Below are positions 35,832 to 44,232 of a DNA stretch of 64,000 bases, in pieces. The position numbers were made by a program, and so were the translations under genes. The DNA comes from Mitsuaria sp. WAJ17. Lineage in GTDB: Bacteria; Pseudomonadota; Gammaproteobacteria; Burkholderiales; Burkholderiaceae_C. The DNA lies in the NCBI RefSeq assembly GCF_014174515.1, contig NZ_JACJUG010000017.1:48782-112781 (forward strand). The letters are read 5' to 3'. Below the pieces are notes generated by a model. It was not told where the DNA came from. It saw only the letters and a list, made by a program, of their open reading frames with translations, and did no database searches. Position 1 is the first letter of the stretch. Every line of letters starts with the position of its first letter.

Positions 35832-36582
35832 CACCCTCCTGCGCGGCGCGACGCTTCTTGCGCTGCTGCTGGCCACGGGCAGCGCCTTCGCCCAGCAAGG
35901 CAATCCGCCCCCGGCCACGCTGCCCCTGCTGATCGGCCAGGGCTCGGGCGGCAGCTATTCGGTCCCCATCCAGACACTGCTCTTCTTCACCGCCCTGGGC
36001 TTCCTGCCCGCGGTGCTGCTGATGATGACGGGCTTTACCCGCATCGTGATCGTGCTCTCGCTGATGCGCCAGGCCCTGGGCACCCAGGCGGCACCGCCCA
36101 ACCAGGTCATCATCGGGCTCTCGCTGTTCCTCACCTTCTTCGTGATGAGCCCCACGCTGGACAAGGTCTACAGCGAGGCCTGGCAGCCCTACTCCGCGGG
36201 CCAGATCGGCTTCGACGAAGCCCTCAAGCGCGCCGAGGTGCCCATGCGCGGCTTCATGCTCAAGCAGACCCGCCAGGCCGACGTGGCCCTGTTCAGCCGC
36301 CTGGCCAAGCTGGAGGGCGAGGTCAAGCCCGAGGCCGTGCCCTTCCGGGTGCTGGTGCCAGCCTTCGTGACCAGCGAGCTGAAGTCGGCCTTCCAGATCG
36401 CCTTCCTGATCTTCATCCCCTTCCTGGTCATCGACATGATCGTCAGCAGTGTGCTGATGAGCCTGGGCATGATGATGCTGTCGCCGGTACTCGTCTCCCT
36501 GCCCTTCAAGCTGATGCTCTTCGTGCTGGCGGACGGCTGGAACCTGCTGCTGGGCTCGCTCGCCGCCTCCTTCGCAACATGA
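35821..36582 (+). CDS. fliP: Flagellar export gate protein FliP
   Basis: 253 aa with a cleavable signal peptide ([19 protein letters not shown]) and four membrane helices. Family motifs [37 protein letters not shown] and [20 protein letters not shown] are present. It forms the pentameric core of the export gate. Confidence 0.98.
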   Translation: MRNDTLLRGATLLALLLATGSAFAQQGNPPPATLPLLIGQGSGGSYSVPIQTLLFFTALGFLPAVLLMMTGFTRIVIVLSLMRQALGTQAAPPNQVIIGLSLFLTFFVMSPTLDKVYSEAWQPYSAGQIGFDEALKRAEVPMRGFMLKQTRQADVALFSRLAKLEGEVKPEAVPFRVLVPAFVTSELKSAFQIAFLIFIPFLVIDMIVSSVLMSLGMMMLSPVLVSLPFKLMLFVLADGWNLLLGSLAASFAT

Positions 36583-36595
36583 ACTGAGTGCACCC

Positions 36596-36865
36596 ATGGA
36601 CGCCCAACAAGTCTTCACCTTCGGCCAGCAGGGCCTCTACATGCTGATGCTGGTAGCCGCGCCCGTGCTGCTGACCGTGCTGGCGGTAGGCGTGCTGGTG
36701 AGCGTGTTCCAGGCCGCCACGCAGATCAATGAGGCGACGCTGAGCTTCGTGCCCAAGGTCGTCGCGGCAGTGCTGGTGCTGGCCATCACCGGGCCCTGGA
36801 TGATGACCACCCTGGTGGAGTACATCCAGCGCACCCTGCAGACCATCCCCCAGGTCGTGGGCTGA
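36596..36865 (+). CDS. fliQ: Flagellar export gate protein FliQ
   Basis: 89 aa, the family length, with two membrane helices (LYMLMLVAAPVLLTVLAVGV; VVAAVLVLAITGPWMM) around FQAATQINEATLSFVPK. It packs around FliP/FliR in the export gate. Confidence 0.97.
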   Translation: MDAQQVFTFGQQGLYMLMLVAAPVLLTVLAVGVLVSVFQAATQINEATLSFVPKVVAAVLVLAITGPWMMTTLVEYIQRTLQTIPQVVG

Positions 36866-36883
36866 GCGCGAGACGCGGCGTCC

Positions 36884-37648
36884 ATGGTCAGCTTCACCGA
36901 AGCACAGCTGCTGGAGTGGCTCACGCCCCTGTTGTGGCCCTTCTTCCGCACGCTGGCCCTGTTCGCCGGCATGCCGGTATTCAGCCAGCGCGCCATGCCT
37001 ATGCGCTTGCGCATCGGCCTGGCCCTGCTGATCTCGGTGGCGGCGCAGCCCTCGCTGCCGCCCATGCCAGCGACGCCCCTGGACTCCGTGCCCCTGCTGC
37101 TGCTCCTGCTGGCACAGCAGCTGCTGATCGGCCTGTCCATGGGCTTCGCGGTGCGCCTGGTGTTCGCTGTACTGGAGTTCGCCGGCGAGGTCATCGGTCT
37201 GCAGATGGGCCTGAACTTCGCGGGCTTCTTCGACCCTTCCACCGGTAGCCAGGGCACATCGACCTCGCGCTTCTTCGGCTCCATGGTCGCCTTTCTCTTC
37301 ATCGCGGTGAACGGCCATCTGCTGCTGATCCAAGCCCTGGTGCAGAGCTTCCAGGCCTTTCCCGTCGGACAGGCGCCCTTCGAGTTCCTGCGCGTGGCAA
37401 GGCCCCATGTCTGGGGTGCGGAAATCTTCCGCATGGGCTTCTGGATCGCCCTGCCCCTGATCACCATGCTGATGTTCGTCAACCTGGTGCTGGGCGTGAT
37501 CTCGCGCGTGGCGCCGCAGATCGGCGTGTTCTCGGTGGGTTTTCCACTGACGGTAAGCATCGGCCTCATCGGCATGGTGGCCACGCTGCCGCTGATGCAG
37601 GGCCCCTTCCAGATCGTGCTGGACCGCATGCTGGCGGCCTTCTCCTGA
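36884..37648 (+). CDS. fliR: Flagellar export gate protein FliR
   Basis: 254 aa, six membrane helices; typical stretches are WPFFRTLALFAGMPVFSQRA, EVIGLQMGLNFAGFFDPSTG and NLVLGVISRVAPQIGVFSVG. Last gene of fliLMNOPQR; flhB, which normally partners it, lies in the flhB-fliA unit instead. The next gene is convergent. Confidence 0.97.
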   Translation: MVSFTEAQLLEWLTPLLWPFFRTLALFAGMPVFSQRAMPMRLRIGLALLISVAAQPSLPPMPATPLDSVPLLLLLLAQQLLIGLSMGFAVRLVFAVLEFAGEVIGLQMGLNFAGFFDPSTGSQGTSTSRFFGSMVAFLFIAVNGHLLLIQALVQSFQAFPVGQAPFEFLRVARPHVWGAEIFRMGFWIALPLITMLMFVNLVLGVISRVAPQIGVFSVGFPLTVSIGLIGMVATLPLMQGPFQIVLDRMLAAFS

Positions 37649-37696
37649 GGCGTCAGGCAAGACCTGACCCTCTCTGGTCTTCGCCGCGTCTGCGGC

Positions 37697-38215
37697 TCAG
37701 CGCACCTCGCGCGCCAGCTTCAGCACCTGCGAGCTCAACGTCAGCCCGCGACGCTTGGCCTCGGTATTGTTGATGCGGAAGGTCAGCCCGTTGGGTTCCT
37801 GGGCCAGGGCGATGACGGCACCGCTGCGCAGGGCCTCGGGCGAGTCCGCGACGATCAGCACCGGGGCGTCCGTCAGGGCCTGCTGCCAGCGCAGCATCTC
37901 CTGGCGGTCCAGCATGCTCAGCACCAGCAACTGGCAGCCAGCGGCCTGCCCGACCTGGGTCAGCGTCATGACCCGCACCTGGCTGACCTCATGCTGTCGC
38001 GCTGCCAGGCTGCGCAGGGCCTCCCCCATGTCGGAGGATCCCGCCAGGCAGTAGGTGAAGTCCTTCAACGGCGGCGGGGGCCATTGGGTGAACTGCGCAA
38101 AGCGGTAGACAAAGGCCGCCTTGAGCGCCGCTTCGTCCGAGGCCTGCGCGGCTCCCGCCAGCGCGGACAGGGCGCAGGCGGGCGCAGCCAATGCCAGGCG
38201 TAGCCAGTGCCTCAT
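37697..38215 (-). CDS. yfiR: YfiR-family periplasmic regulator (DUF4154)
   Basis: 172 aa with a signal peptide (WLRLALAAPACALSALAGAAQA). The mature part matches the YfiR pattern: LKAAFVYRFAQFTQWP, then TYCLAGSSDMGEAL, CQLLVLSML, PVLIVADSPEALRSGAVIAL and TFRINNTEAKRRGLTLSSQV. In Pseudomonas YfiR binds the periplasmic domain of the cyclase YfiN and holds it inactive. Only two Cys (56 and 94) are present in the mature region; the second disulfide known from Pseudomonas YfiR is missing. Its ATG overlaps the stop of the TonB-receptor gene in an ATGA, so the two are translationally coupled. Confidence 0.9.
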   Translation of the reverse strand: MRHWLRLALAAPACALSALAGAAQASDEAALKAAFVYRFAQFTQWPPPPLKDFTYCLAGSSDMGEALRSLAARQHEVSQVRVMTLTQVGQAAGCQLLVLSMLDRQEMLRWQQALTDAPVLIVADSPEALRSGAVIALAQEPNGLTFRINNTEAKRRGLTLSSQVLKLAREVR

Positions 38216-40245
38216 CGTGAGCCCCACGCCGAGGACAGCTGCACGAACAGGGTCCGTCCGGGCGCATGCACCAGGCCGCTTCCGGGCTCGGCGATGTCGC
38301 CGTATCGCTTTTGGCCGATATTGCGCACACCCAGGCCCAGGTTCCATCCCTGATCCCAGCGCGCACTCAGGTGCAGGTGGTTCACCAGGCTGGGGCCCAG
38401 CCGTTCCGCGCCCACATGACGGGCGCCCATGGCCAGCGTCTGCCAGCCCAGGGTCCAGCGCGCATTCAGCGGCCGCTGGTACTGCAGCTTGAGCAGGTAG
38501 CGCGGCGAGTTGTCGGGGACCTGGTCCGCCGCGTCGCGCAGGCGCTGGGCCGTCAGCGCAGCCTGCAGGCGGCTGCCATCGATCCAGCGGTGCTCCAGCC
38601 CGGCATCGATGCCCACGGACTTCATCGGCCCCTCGTTTACATAGGTCAGGCCCTCATTGAGGCTGATGAGCCCCCGGAAGGTGGAACGGAACACCGACAG
38701 GCGCAGCTGCGTGCGGCGCGAGAAGGCGTGCTCGTAGACCATCTCCTGCGAGCGGACCCGCTCCTCGGAAGGCAGCCACTCCGGTGCCTCGACGAAGTAG
38801 TTCTGCGCGAACTCCATCAGGTTGGCCACACGGTAGGCGCTGCCATGCACCAGGCGCAGCCGGCGGTCGGCGTCGATCTGCCAGGTCCAGGCCAGCCGGG
38901 GGTTGAGCTGCGCACCGTCCACTCGATCGTCCCGATCGCGGCGCAGGCCCAGGGACAGGTGATGCCCCTGGCCGAGGGCCCAGTCGTCCTGGACGAACAA
39001 GCCGTTGCCGCGGCCTCCGGCCAGGAGAGTCAGCCAGGGCTCCTCACCCCAGGGTCCCAGGTAGATCTGCTGGACCTGGTCCTGCTGGGTGTCCCAGCCG
39101 ACCATGAGGCGATGCCCGGCCCATTGCGAGAGCCCCAGGCGTACGCTGGCGTTGACCCAGCGGCCATCATTGACGGTGCGCCAGACGCTGCGGCGGCCCT
39201 TCTCGTCGAGATAGGGCTGGCGGCCTTCGACGCGGGTCCGCTTGCCGGAGATGTCCAGCGAAAGGTCGGTGCTCGGCCCCAGGGCGAATTCCTGGCTGAG
39301 CGCCAGCATGCTGTTGCGGTAGTAGGACTCGCGCTTGACCAGCCCCAGCTCGGGCTTGCGCCTGTCCAGCCAGACAGCGCTGCCCAGCGTGCGCTCGGAA
39401 TGCCCGCCGCGGATGGACAGCCCCTTGTGGGTGTAGCCCCCGAACAGGCGCTGCACGCGCTCGGAGTTCAGCGACTGGATGGCGTCGAAGAGCGCCGGCG
39501 GCACGTCAAAGGCCAGGGGCAGGCGCGCCTGCTCCACCAGCGACAGTCCCAGCATGGCCTCCTGCCCTTCGATGCCCCTCGCCGCCCAGCTCAGCTGCGC
39601 CTCCCTGCGGTCGGTGCTGTCCACCGTCAGGCCGGCGCGCCAGCCCAGCAGCTTGTCCGCCCGCTTGGGAATCACGTTGATCACACCCAGGAAGGCATTG
39701 TTCCCATACACGGCGGAGCCAGGCCCAGGCGTGAACTCCACGCGCTCGATCCACTGGACATCGAGGTAGAACTCGGGGCCGATCAGGGCCGCGTCCGTGG
39801 TGTTCTCGTTGACCCGCACGCCATCGATCATCAGCAGCACGCGGGAGTTGAAATCGCCCGGCCGCCCCAGACCGCGGGCACCGACGAAGCTGAAGTTGGC
39901 ATTGCTGGTGATGTAGAGGCCTGGCATGGCATCCAGCACCTCGCGCAGGCTGCGCAGGCCCAGCTTGGAGATGTCCTGCTCGGTCAGTACATAGGTCAGC
40001 GCCGAGGTCTCGGCCGTCTGCGCAAAGCGAGAGGCCGTCGAAACCTGGACGGCCTTGGGCAGCACGGTCAGGCCCTGCTTGAGCAGGTCTTCAAGGCTCG
40101 GCGGCTCCGCTTGAGCCGGCTTGCCTTCCTCGGCGCCGGCGATCCCCGCGATACCGAGCCAGCACAACAGGCCCAGGCGGCACAGCAAGGCGCCGCAGCG
40201 CGAGCCGCTCGCCGCCCTGCGGGTTTGGGATTGATCATGCATCAT
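38212..40245 (-). CDS. TonB-dependent outer-membrane receptor linked to the YfiN-YfiR pair
   Basis: 677 aa (or 676 from the next ATG). A signal peptide (LCRLGLLCWLGIAGIAGA) is followed by SLEDLLKQGLTVLPKAVQVS, a plug domain (LREVLDAMPGLYI; VLLMIDGVRVNE; IERVEFTPGPGSAVYGNNAF) and a beta-barrel. The barrel ends FVQLSSAWGSR rather than with a terminal Phe/Trp, a small departure from the usual barrel signal. It starts inside the end of the cyclase gene and overlaps yfiR. In YfiBNR systems the outer-membrane partner is the OmpA-like YfiB; here a receptor takes that place. The ligand is unknown. Confidence 0.9.
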   Translation of the reverse strand: MMHDQSQTRRAASGSRCGALLCRLGLLCWLGIAGIAGAEEGKPAQAEPPSLEDLLKQGLTVLPKAVQVSTASRFAQTAETSALTYVLTEQDISKLGLRSLREVLDAMPGLYITSNANFSFVGARGLGRPGDFNSRVLLMIDGVRVNENTTDAALIGPEFYLDVQWIERVEFTPGPGSAVYGNNAFLGVINVIPKRADKLLGWRAGLTVDSTDRREAQLSWAARGIEGQEAMLGLSLVEQARLPLAFDVPPALFDAIQSLNSERVQRLFGGYTHKGLSIRGGHSERTLGSAVWLDRRKPELGLVKRESYYRNSMLALSQEFALGPSTDLSLDISGKRTRVEGRQPYLDEKGRRSVWRTVNDGRWVNASVRLGLSQWAGHRLMVGWDTQQDQVQQIYLGPWGEEPWLTLLAGGRGNGLFVQDDWALGQGHHLSLGLRRDRDDRVDGAQLNPRLAWTWQIDADRRLRLVHGSAYRVANLMEFAQNYFVEAPEWLPSEERVRSQEMVYEHAFSRRTQLRLSVFRSTFRGLISLNEGLTYVNEGPMKSVGIDAGLEHRWIDGSRLQAALTAQRLRDAADQVPDNSPRYLLKLQYQRPLNARWTLGWQTLAMGARHVGAERLGPSLVNHLHLSARWDQGWNLGLGVRNIGQKRYGDIAEPGSGLVHAPGRTLFVQLSSAWGSR

Positions 40246-41575
40246 GGCTGTTGACCTTGCCGGCCTGGCGATAGGTGTTCTTGCCCGCCCGCTTGGCGGC
40301 GTACATGGCGGCATCGGCCTGCCCCAGCAGGCCGGCGGCGTCGTCGGCGTCGTCGGGGAAGCTGGCCACACCCACCGTGGCCCCCACCTGCACGGGCTGG
40401 CCGTTGATCAGGATGGGGTCGCGGACCACGGCAATGAGCCGCTGGGCCAGGGTCGTCACCACGCCCTCCGGGCCCAGGCCCGGCAGGATCAGGGCAAACT
40501 CGTCGCCGCCCAAGCGGCAAAGCACGTCACTGCTGCGCAGCACGGCGCTCATGCGACGCGACACTTCGACCAGCACCTGGTCTCCGGCCTCATGACCATG
40601 GCTGTCGTTGACGAGCTTGAAGTTGTCCAGGTCGATGAACATCAGGGACAGGTGATCCTTTTGATCACGGCCGTGGGCCAGCAGGCGCTGCAGTGCAGAC
40701 TGGAAGTACAGGCGATTGGGCAGCCGGGTCAGGCTGTCCTCATGGGCCAGGCGCTGGTACTGCTGACCGGCCTCCTGCTCCTCGCGCAACTGGCGGTTCA
40801 ACTCGGTCTGCCAGGCCTCGGCCCGGCGCAGCAGCTGGTTGAAGCGTTCCGTGAGGCGCCCGACTTCGTCCGGGTGGTGCACGCGGGCCCGCCGGCTGTA
40901 GTTCTGGTCCGCCGCGACCTGCTCCGCCAGACGGGACAACTCCACCAGTGGCCACAGTGCGCGGCGCTGCACATAGCCCAGGGCGCGCGAGGCCACCAGG
41001 ATTCCCGCCGCCATCAGAAGTGCGGCCATGATGATGGCCTGCTGCAACTGCTGCCGCAGGGCGTGCAGACTCTCGCGCATGTACAGCACGCCAACCCGCT
41101 CGCCCCGCAGCTGGACGGGGATCCAGACGCGCAGCTGCTGTGCGTCGGCCTCGTGGCGAGCGCCCGCCAGCTTCACCGCTTCGCTGACCAGCAGGTCCGA
41201 GCGCTGGCCTGGCGCCTCCCAATGGGCGAAGAGCTGGCCGTCCGTCAGCAGGACCTGCAGCTCCAATACGTCGTCTCTGCGGATGAAGGACTGCAGCTCC
41301 GCACGCGCGGCATCGCGGTCCTCGAACACCAGCATGGGAGCCAGGCTGTTGGCCAGCACCTGTGCGCTGGCCTGCGCCAAACGGGCCTGGCGCTCCTGCG
41401 CCGAGAACCAGGCGGCCGTCGCGATCAGGAGGAAGCACAGCAGCAAGGTGGACACCAGCACTGCCAGGTTCCACCGCGTCAGGCGAGCCACCAGCGACGC
41501 CGAATGCAACGACGCCGGCGCATCGCGCAAGGCATCGCCCGCAGGCATCGTGGAAGGGTTGTTCTTGGCTTGCAT
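40235..41575 (-). CDS. yfiN: YfiN-type membrane diguanylate cyclase (CHASE8-HAMP-GGDEF)
   Basis: 446 aa from MQAKNNPSTM; a TTG nine codons upstream or ATG nine codons downstream are alternatives. Membrane helix (LAVLVSTLLLCFLLIATAAW), a periplasmic domain with the CHASE8 signature VLANSLAPMLVFEDRDAARA, a second helix (IIMAALLMAAGILVA), a HAMP segment, and a GGDEF domain with LGGDEFALILPG and the RSSD inhibitory site five residues before GGDEF. It should synthesise c-di-GMP when released from YfiR. It starts 48 bases after the response-regulator gene and overlaps the TonB-receptor gene. Confidence 0.92.
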   Translation of the reverse strand: MQAKNNPSTMPAGDALRDAPASLHSASLVARLTRWNLAVLVSTLLLCFLLIATAAWFSAQERQARLAQASAQVLANSLAPMLVFEDRDAARAELQSFIRRDDVLELQVLLTDGQLFAHWEAPGQRSDLLVSEAVKLAGARHEADAQQLRVWIPVQLRGERVGVLYMRESLHALRQQLQQAIIMAALLMAAGILVASRALGYVQRRALWPLVELSRLAEQVAADQNYSRRARVHHPDEVGRLTERFNQLLRRAEAWQTELNRQLREEQEAGQQYQRLAHEDSLTRLPNRLYFQSALQRLLAHGRDQKDHLSLMFIDLDNFKLVNDSHGHEAGDQVLVEVSRRMSAVLRSSDVLCRLGGDEFALILPGLGPEGVVTTLAQRLIAVVRDPILINGQPVQVGATVGVASFPDDADDAAGLLGQADAAMYAAKRAGKNTYRQAGKVNSHDA

Positions 41576-41623
41576 GCAGGTGGACAGGCACGGGCGCCTC
41601 AACGCCCGGCAGCAGCCCCTGCG

Positions 41624-42271
41624 TCAGTTGGCGACCAGGCCGTTGCGGATGGCGTAGACGGTCAGTTCCGAATTGTTGCTGAGGCCGAGCTTCTCCAGCA
41701 CGCGGGCGCGATAAACGCTCACCGTCTTGGGGCTCAATGTCAATTCCTCCGCAATATCGGAGAGGCGCTTTCCCGACGCGATCATCACGAGAGTCTGCAG
41801 TTCGCGATCGGAAAGCTTCTGGTGGGCCTGCTCGGTGACGGGCGCGGTCAGGCTTTCCACCAGCATCTGCGCGATCTCGGGCGTGACATATTTCCGCCCC
41901 TGGGCCACGGTACGCACCGCCTGCACCAGCTGCTGCGGATCGCCGCCCTTGTTGACGTAGCCGAAGGCGCCGGCCCTCAGGGCACGGATGGCGTACTGGT
42001 CTTCCGGGTACATGGAGACGATCAGCACCCGCAAGGCGCTACCCTCGTCCTTCAGCACATGCAGCACGTCCAGGCCACTGCGGCCAGGCATGTTGATGTC
42101 CAGGACCAGCACGTCGCAGGCTGGCGGATCGCCCAGACCTCGCAGCAGGGTGCGCAACTCGCCGTAATCCCCGGCCTCGCCGATGACATCGATGTCGGAA
42201 GCGTCCGCCAACGTGTCCCGGATGCCCCGACGGATCAGGGCGTGGTCGTCACAGAGAATCACTTTGATCAT
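41624..42271 (-). CDS. LuxR/NarL-family response regulator
   Basis: 215 aa from MIKVILCDDHALIR. Receiver with Asp58 (LVLDINMPG) and Lys in GYVNKGG; C-terminal LuxR helix-turn-helix (KLSDRELQTLVMIASGKRLS; LSPKTVSVYRARVLEKLGL). It is coupled to the histidine kinase gene by an ATGA overlap and is therefore its partner. It may control this operon, the divergent chemotaxis operon, or both; that is inference. Confidence 0.95.
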   Translation of the reverse strand: MIKVILCDDHALIRRGIRDTLADASDIDVIGEAGDYGELRTLLRGLGDPPACDVLVLDINMPGRSGLDVLHVLKDEGSALRVLIVSMYPEDQYAIRALRAGAFGYVNKGGDPQQLVQAVRTVAQGRKYVTPEIAQMLVESLTAPVTEQAHQKLSDRELQTLVMIASGKRLSDIAEELTLSPKTVSVYRARVLEKLGLSNNSELTVYAIRNGLVAN

Positions 42272-43422
42272 AGGTTGCCCCACACCGAGGGGTCGTGCGC
42301 GCTGGTGTCACCCGCGTCCTCGCCGTCGTCCTGGACCTGCGCGATCGCGTCCGGCTCGAGCGGGATGGTCAGGATCAGACTGGTGCCCTTGGCGCTGCTG
42401 CTGAGGTCCACCCAGCCGCCCACGGTCGCGGCCCGCTCGTGCAGGCCCCGGATTCCGAAGCTGCGCGTCTTGGCCAGATCCTGGGGCGCCATGCCGCGTC
42501 CATTGTCACGCAGCTCCAGTGTCAGCACGCCGGCATCAAGGCTGAGCTCGATGTCCACCCGGCTCGCCTGTGCGTGCTTGGAGACATTGGTCAGCGCCTC
42601 CTGAGCGCAGCGGTAGGCGACCAGGGGCACGCCGGCCGGCAACTGCAGCTGCTCCTGCGGCGTCCGCAGGCTGACCTGGATGCCAGTGCGGCGCTCGAAG
42701 CGCGCCGCCATCCACTGCAGGGCGGCCACCAGGCCCTGTTCCAGGATGGCGGGGCGCAGGTTGTGCATGATGCGCTGGCTGGCTTCGATCGCCTGGCTGA
42801 CCGTCTCGAGAGCTGAGGCCACCCGCAGCTGGACCGCCGGCTCGCTCACATGGCGAGCCAGCCAGGCCAGGTCGAACTTCAGCGCGGTCAGGGAGCCGCC
42901 GACGTCATCGTGGATCTCGCGGGCGATCGCGGCCCGCTCCATCTCGATGCTGGTCTGCAGATGCCCAGCCAGCTCGTGTAGGCGCTGCTTGCTGCGCCGC
43001 AAGGCCCGGTCGGCCTCCATGCGCGCACGCTCGGATTCGCTGGCCTCGATGGCATGCAGCAGCGCCGGTGCCAGGCGAGTGAGATTGTTCTTGAGCAGGT
43101 AGTCGGAGGCGCCTGTCTTCATCGCGGCGACGGCGGTGTCCTCGCCGATCTCGCCGGAAACCAGGATGAAGGGCAGCAGCTGGTGACGCTCCTTGAGCAG
43201 GGCCAGCACCTGCAGGCCCGAGAAGCCGGGCAGGTTGAAGTCCGAGATGATGGCGTCCCAGCGCTCGTCCAGGGCCGCATTGACGGCAGCCAGGCTGTCA
43301 AGGCGGCACAGCTCCACCTGCAGGCCGGCGCGGGCCAGCTCGACGGCGATCAGATGATGATCCAGCTCGGAATCCTCGACATGGAGGACTCTCAGCTGAC
43401 GCTCGGGACTCGGCTTGGACAT
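42268..43422 (-). CDS. Histidine kinase with N-terminal receiver domain
   Basis: 384 aa from MSKPSPERQLRVLHVEDSE. An N-terminal receiver (Asp61 in IISDFNLPGF, Lys in YLLKNNL) is joined by a helix to a NarX-type HisKA_3 domain with His171 (AIAREIHDDVGGSL) and an ATPase domain (CAQEALTNVSKHAQASRV; LRDNGRGM; SFGIRGLHERAATVGG). It has no membrane segment, so input comes by phosphorylation of the receiver from another kinase. A longer frame upstream would add a hydrophobic stretch but reads through an AT-rich intergenic region. First gene of the signalling operon, divergent from the chemotaxis operon. Confidence 0.9.
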   Translation of the reverse strand: MSKPSPERQLRVLHVEDSELDHHLIAVELARAGLQVELCRLDSLAAVNAALDERWDAIISDFNLPGFSGLQVLALLKERHQLLPFILVSGEIGEDTAVAAMKTGASDYLLKNNLTRLAPALLHAIEASESERARMEADRALRRSKQRLHELAGHLQTSIEMERAAIAREIHDDVGGSLTALKFDLAWLARHVSEPAVQLRVASALETVSQAIEASQRIMHNLRPAILEQGLVAALQWMAARFERRTGIQVSLRTPQEQLQLPAGVPLVAYRCAQEALTNVSKHAQASRVDIELSLDAGVLTLELRDNGRGMAPQDLAKTRSFGIRGLHERAATVGGWVDLSSSAKGTSLILTIPLEPDAIAQVQDDGEDAGDTSAHDPSVWGNL

Positions 43423-43709
43423 GGGCGGGAGTATGCCAATGGCTGGTCCCCCTCCCAGGAGCATTGCCTGCTGGAAAACGACAGTCAGCGGGTGACAAAA
43501 CAGCAAACAAAGGGTTAACCCTAGGCTCAATATGAGAACTATTGGCCGAAGGATGGAAATAGCCCAAGTTTGAACAACAAGTCCTGTCGACATCGCCACA
43601 AGAAATGCCGAAGATCGCGTCATGAACACATGGCTCGGAAAGGTCGGACGGGGACTCCTCGCTCGATGCAAACGGCAGCTGCTGCAGAGACAAAACCCGT
43701 GGAGCCAAG
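43423..43709. other. Divergent promoter region between the kinase and chemotaxis operons
   Basis: 287 bases, locally AT-rich (43490-43600). A weak sigma-28-like pair (TCAATATG, 10-base spacer, GCCGAAGG at 43528-43553) faces the chemotaxis operon. It probably holds both promoters; I can place neither firmly. Confidence 0.4.
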
Positions 43710-44183
43710 ATGCTGATGAATGACACCTCCGCCCCGGACTCGGGAATGGAATCGGGAATGCTTCCCCTCCTGGCCGCGGCAGAACTTCAGGATCACCTGA
43801 TGACGGTGACCAACGATCTGGAGCGCCTGCAGCGCCTGCTGGACGACGCCGGAGAGTCGCTCTCCACCCATTTCTTCAGTGCTTCCAGCATCCTGCATGG
43901 CTTGCTTCGGCGCGCGGCCGAGCAGGCTGACGAGAGCGGCAGCGGCGAGCTGCACCGGGTCATGGAAGACATTGCCGGTGCCATCACCGCCCTGCAGTTC
44001 CAGGACATGGCCACCCAACTGATCGCCCACACAAGCCAGCGCCTGCGCAACTGCGCGGATCAGCTGGCGCGCGACACTTTTGGCGACGACGAGGACGGCA
44101 CGACCGTCGTCGAGATCGCCCCCCTGCGCCCCAACCCCGTGACGCAGGACGAGATGGACGCGGGGTCCATTGAATTGTTTTAA
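43710..44183 (+). CDS. Small CheZ-like putative chemotaxis phosphatase
   Basis: 157 aa, ribosome site GGAG. Two long helices (AAAELQDHLMTVTNDLERLQ; ITALQFQDMATQLIAHTSQRL, core FQDMATQ) hold a DxxxQ pair, Asp99 and Gln103, in the same setting as the catalytic Asp/Gln of CheZ (QDFHDLTGQ in the cheZ of this window). The tail VTQDEMDAGSIELF resembles a CheY-binding CheZ tail ending in a hydrophobic/Phe. It is shorter than CheZ by about 50 residues and heads the operon containing cheY2 and cheA. I propose a phosphatase or binding partner for CheY2; this is inference. Confidence 0.75.
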   Translation: MLMNDTSAPDSGMESGMLPLLAAAELQDHLMTVTNDLERLQRLLDDAGESLSTHFFSASSILHGLLRRAAEQADESGSGELHRVMEDIAGAITALQFQDMATQLIAHTSQRLRNCADQLARDTFGDDEDGTTVVEIAPLRPNPVTQDEMDAGSIELF

Positions 44184-44232
44184 GGATCGACTCGATCCAG
44201 TCGATATCAGCTAGTTACCCGGAGAGAAAGCG

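Noticed and set aside
27826..37648. Possible horizontally acquired or broken flagellar segment
   Set aside because: All genes are full length, in canonical order and similar in base composition to the flanks; no insertion sequence, integrase or frameshift is seen.
40244..42604. 786-codon plus-strand frame across yfiN and the response regulator
   Set aside because: It runs opposite to three well-supported overlapping genes and shows no known motif.
43423..43671. N-terminal extension of the histidine kinase containing a hydrophobic segment
   Set aside because: The added part reads through an AT-rich intergenic region and includes no ribosome site; the receiver domain begins normally at MSKPSPERQLRVLHVEDSE.
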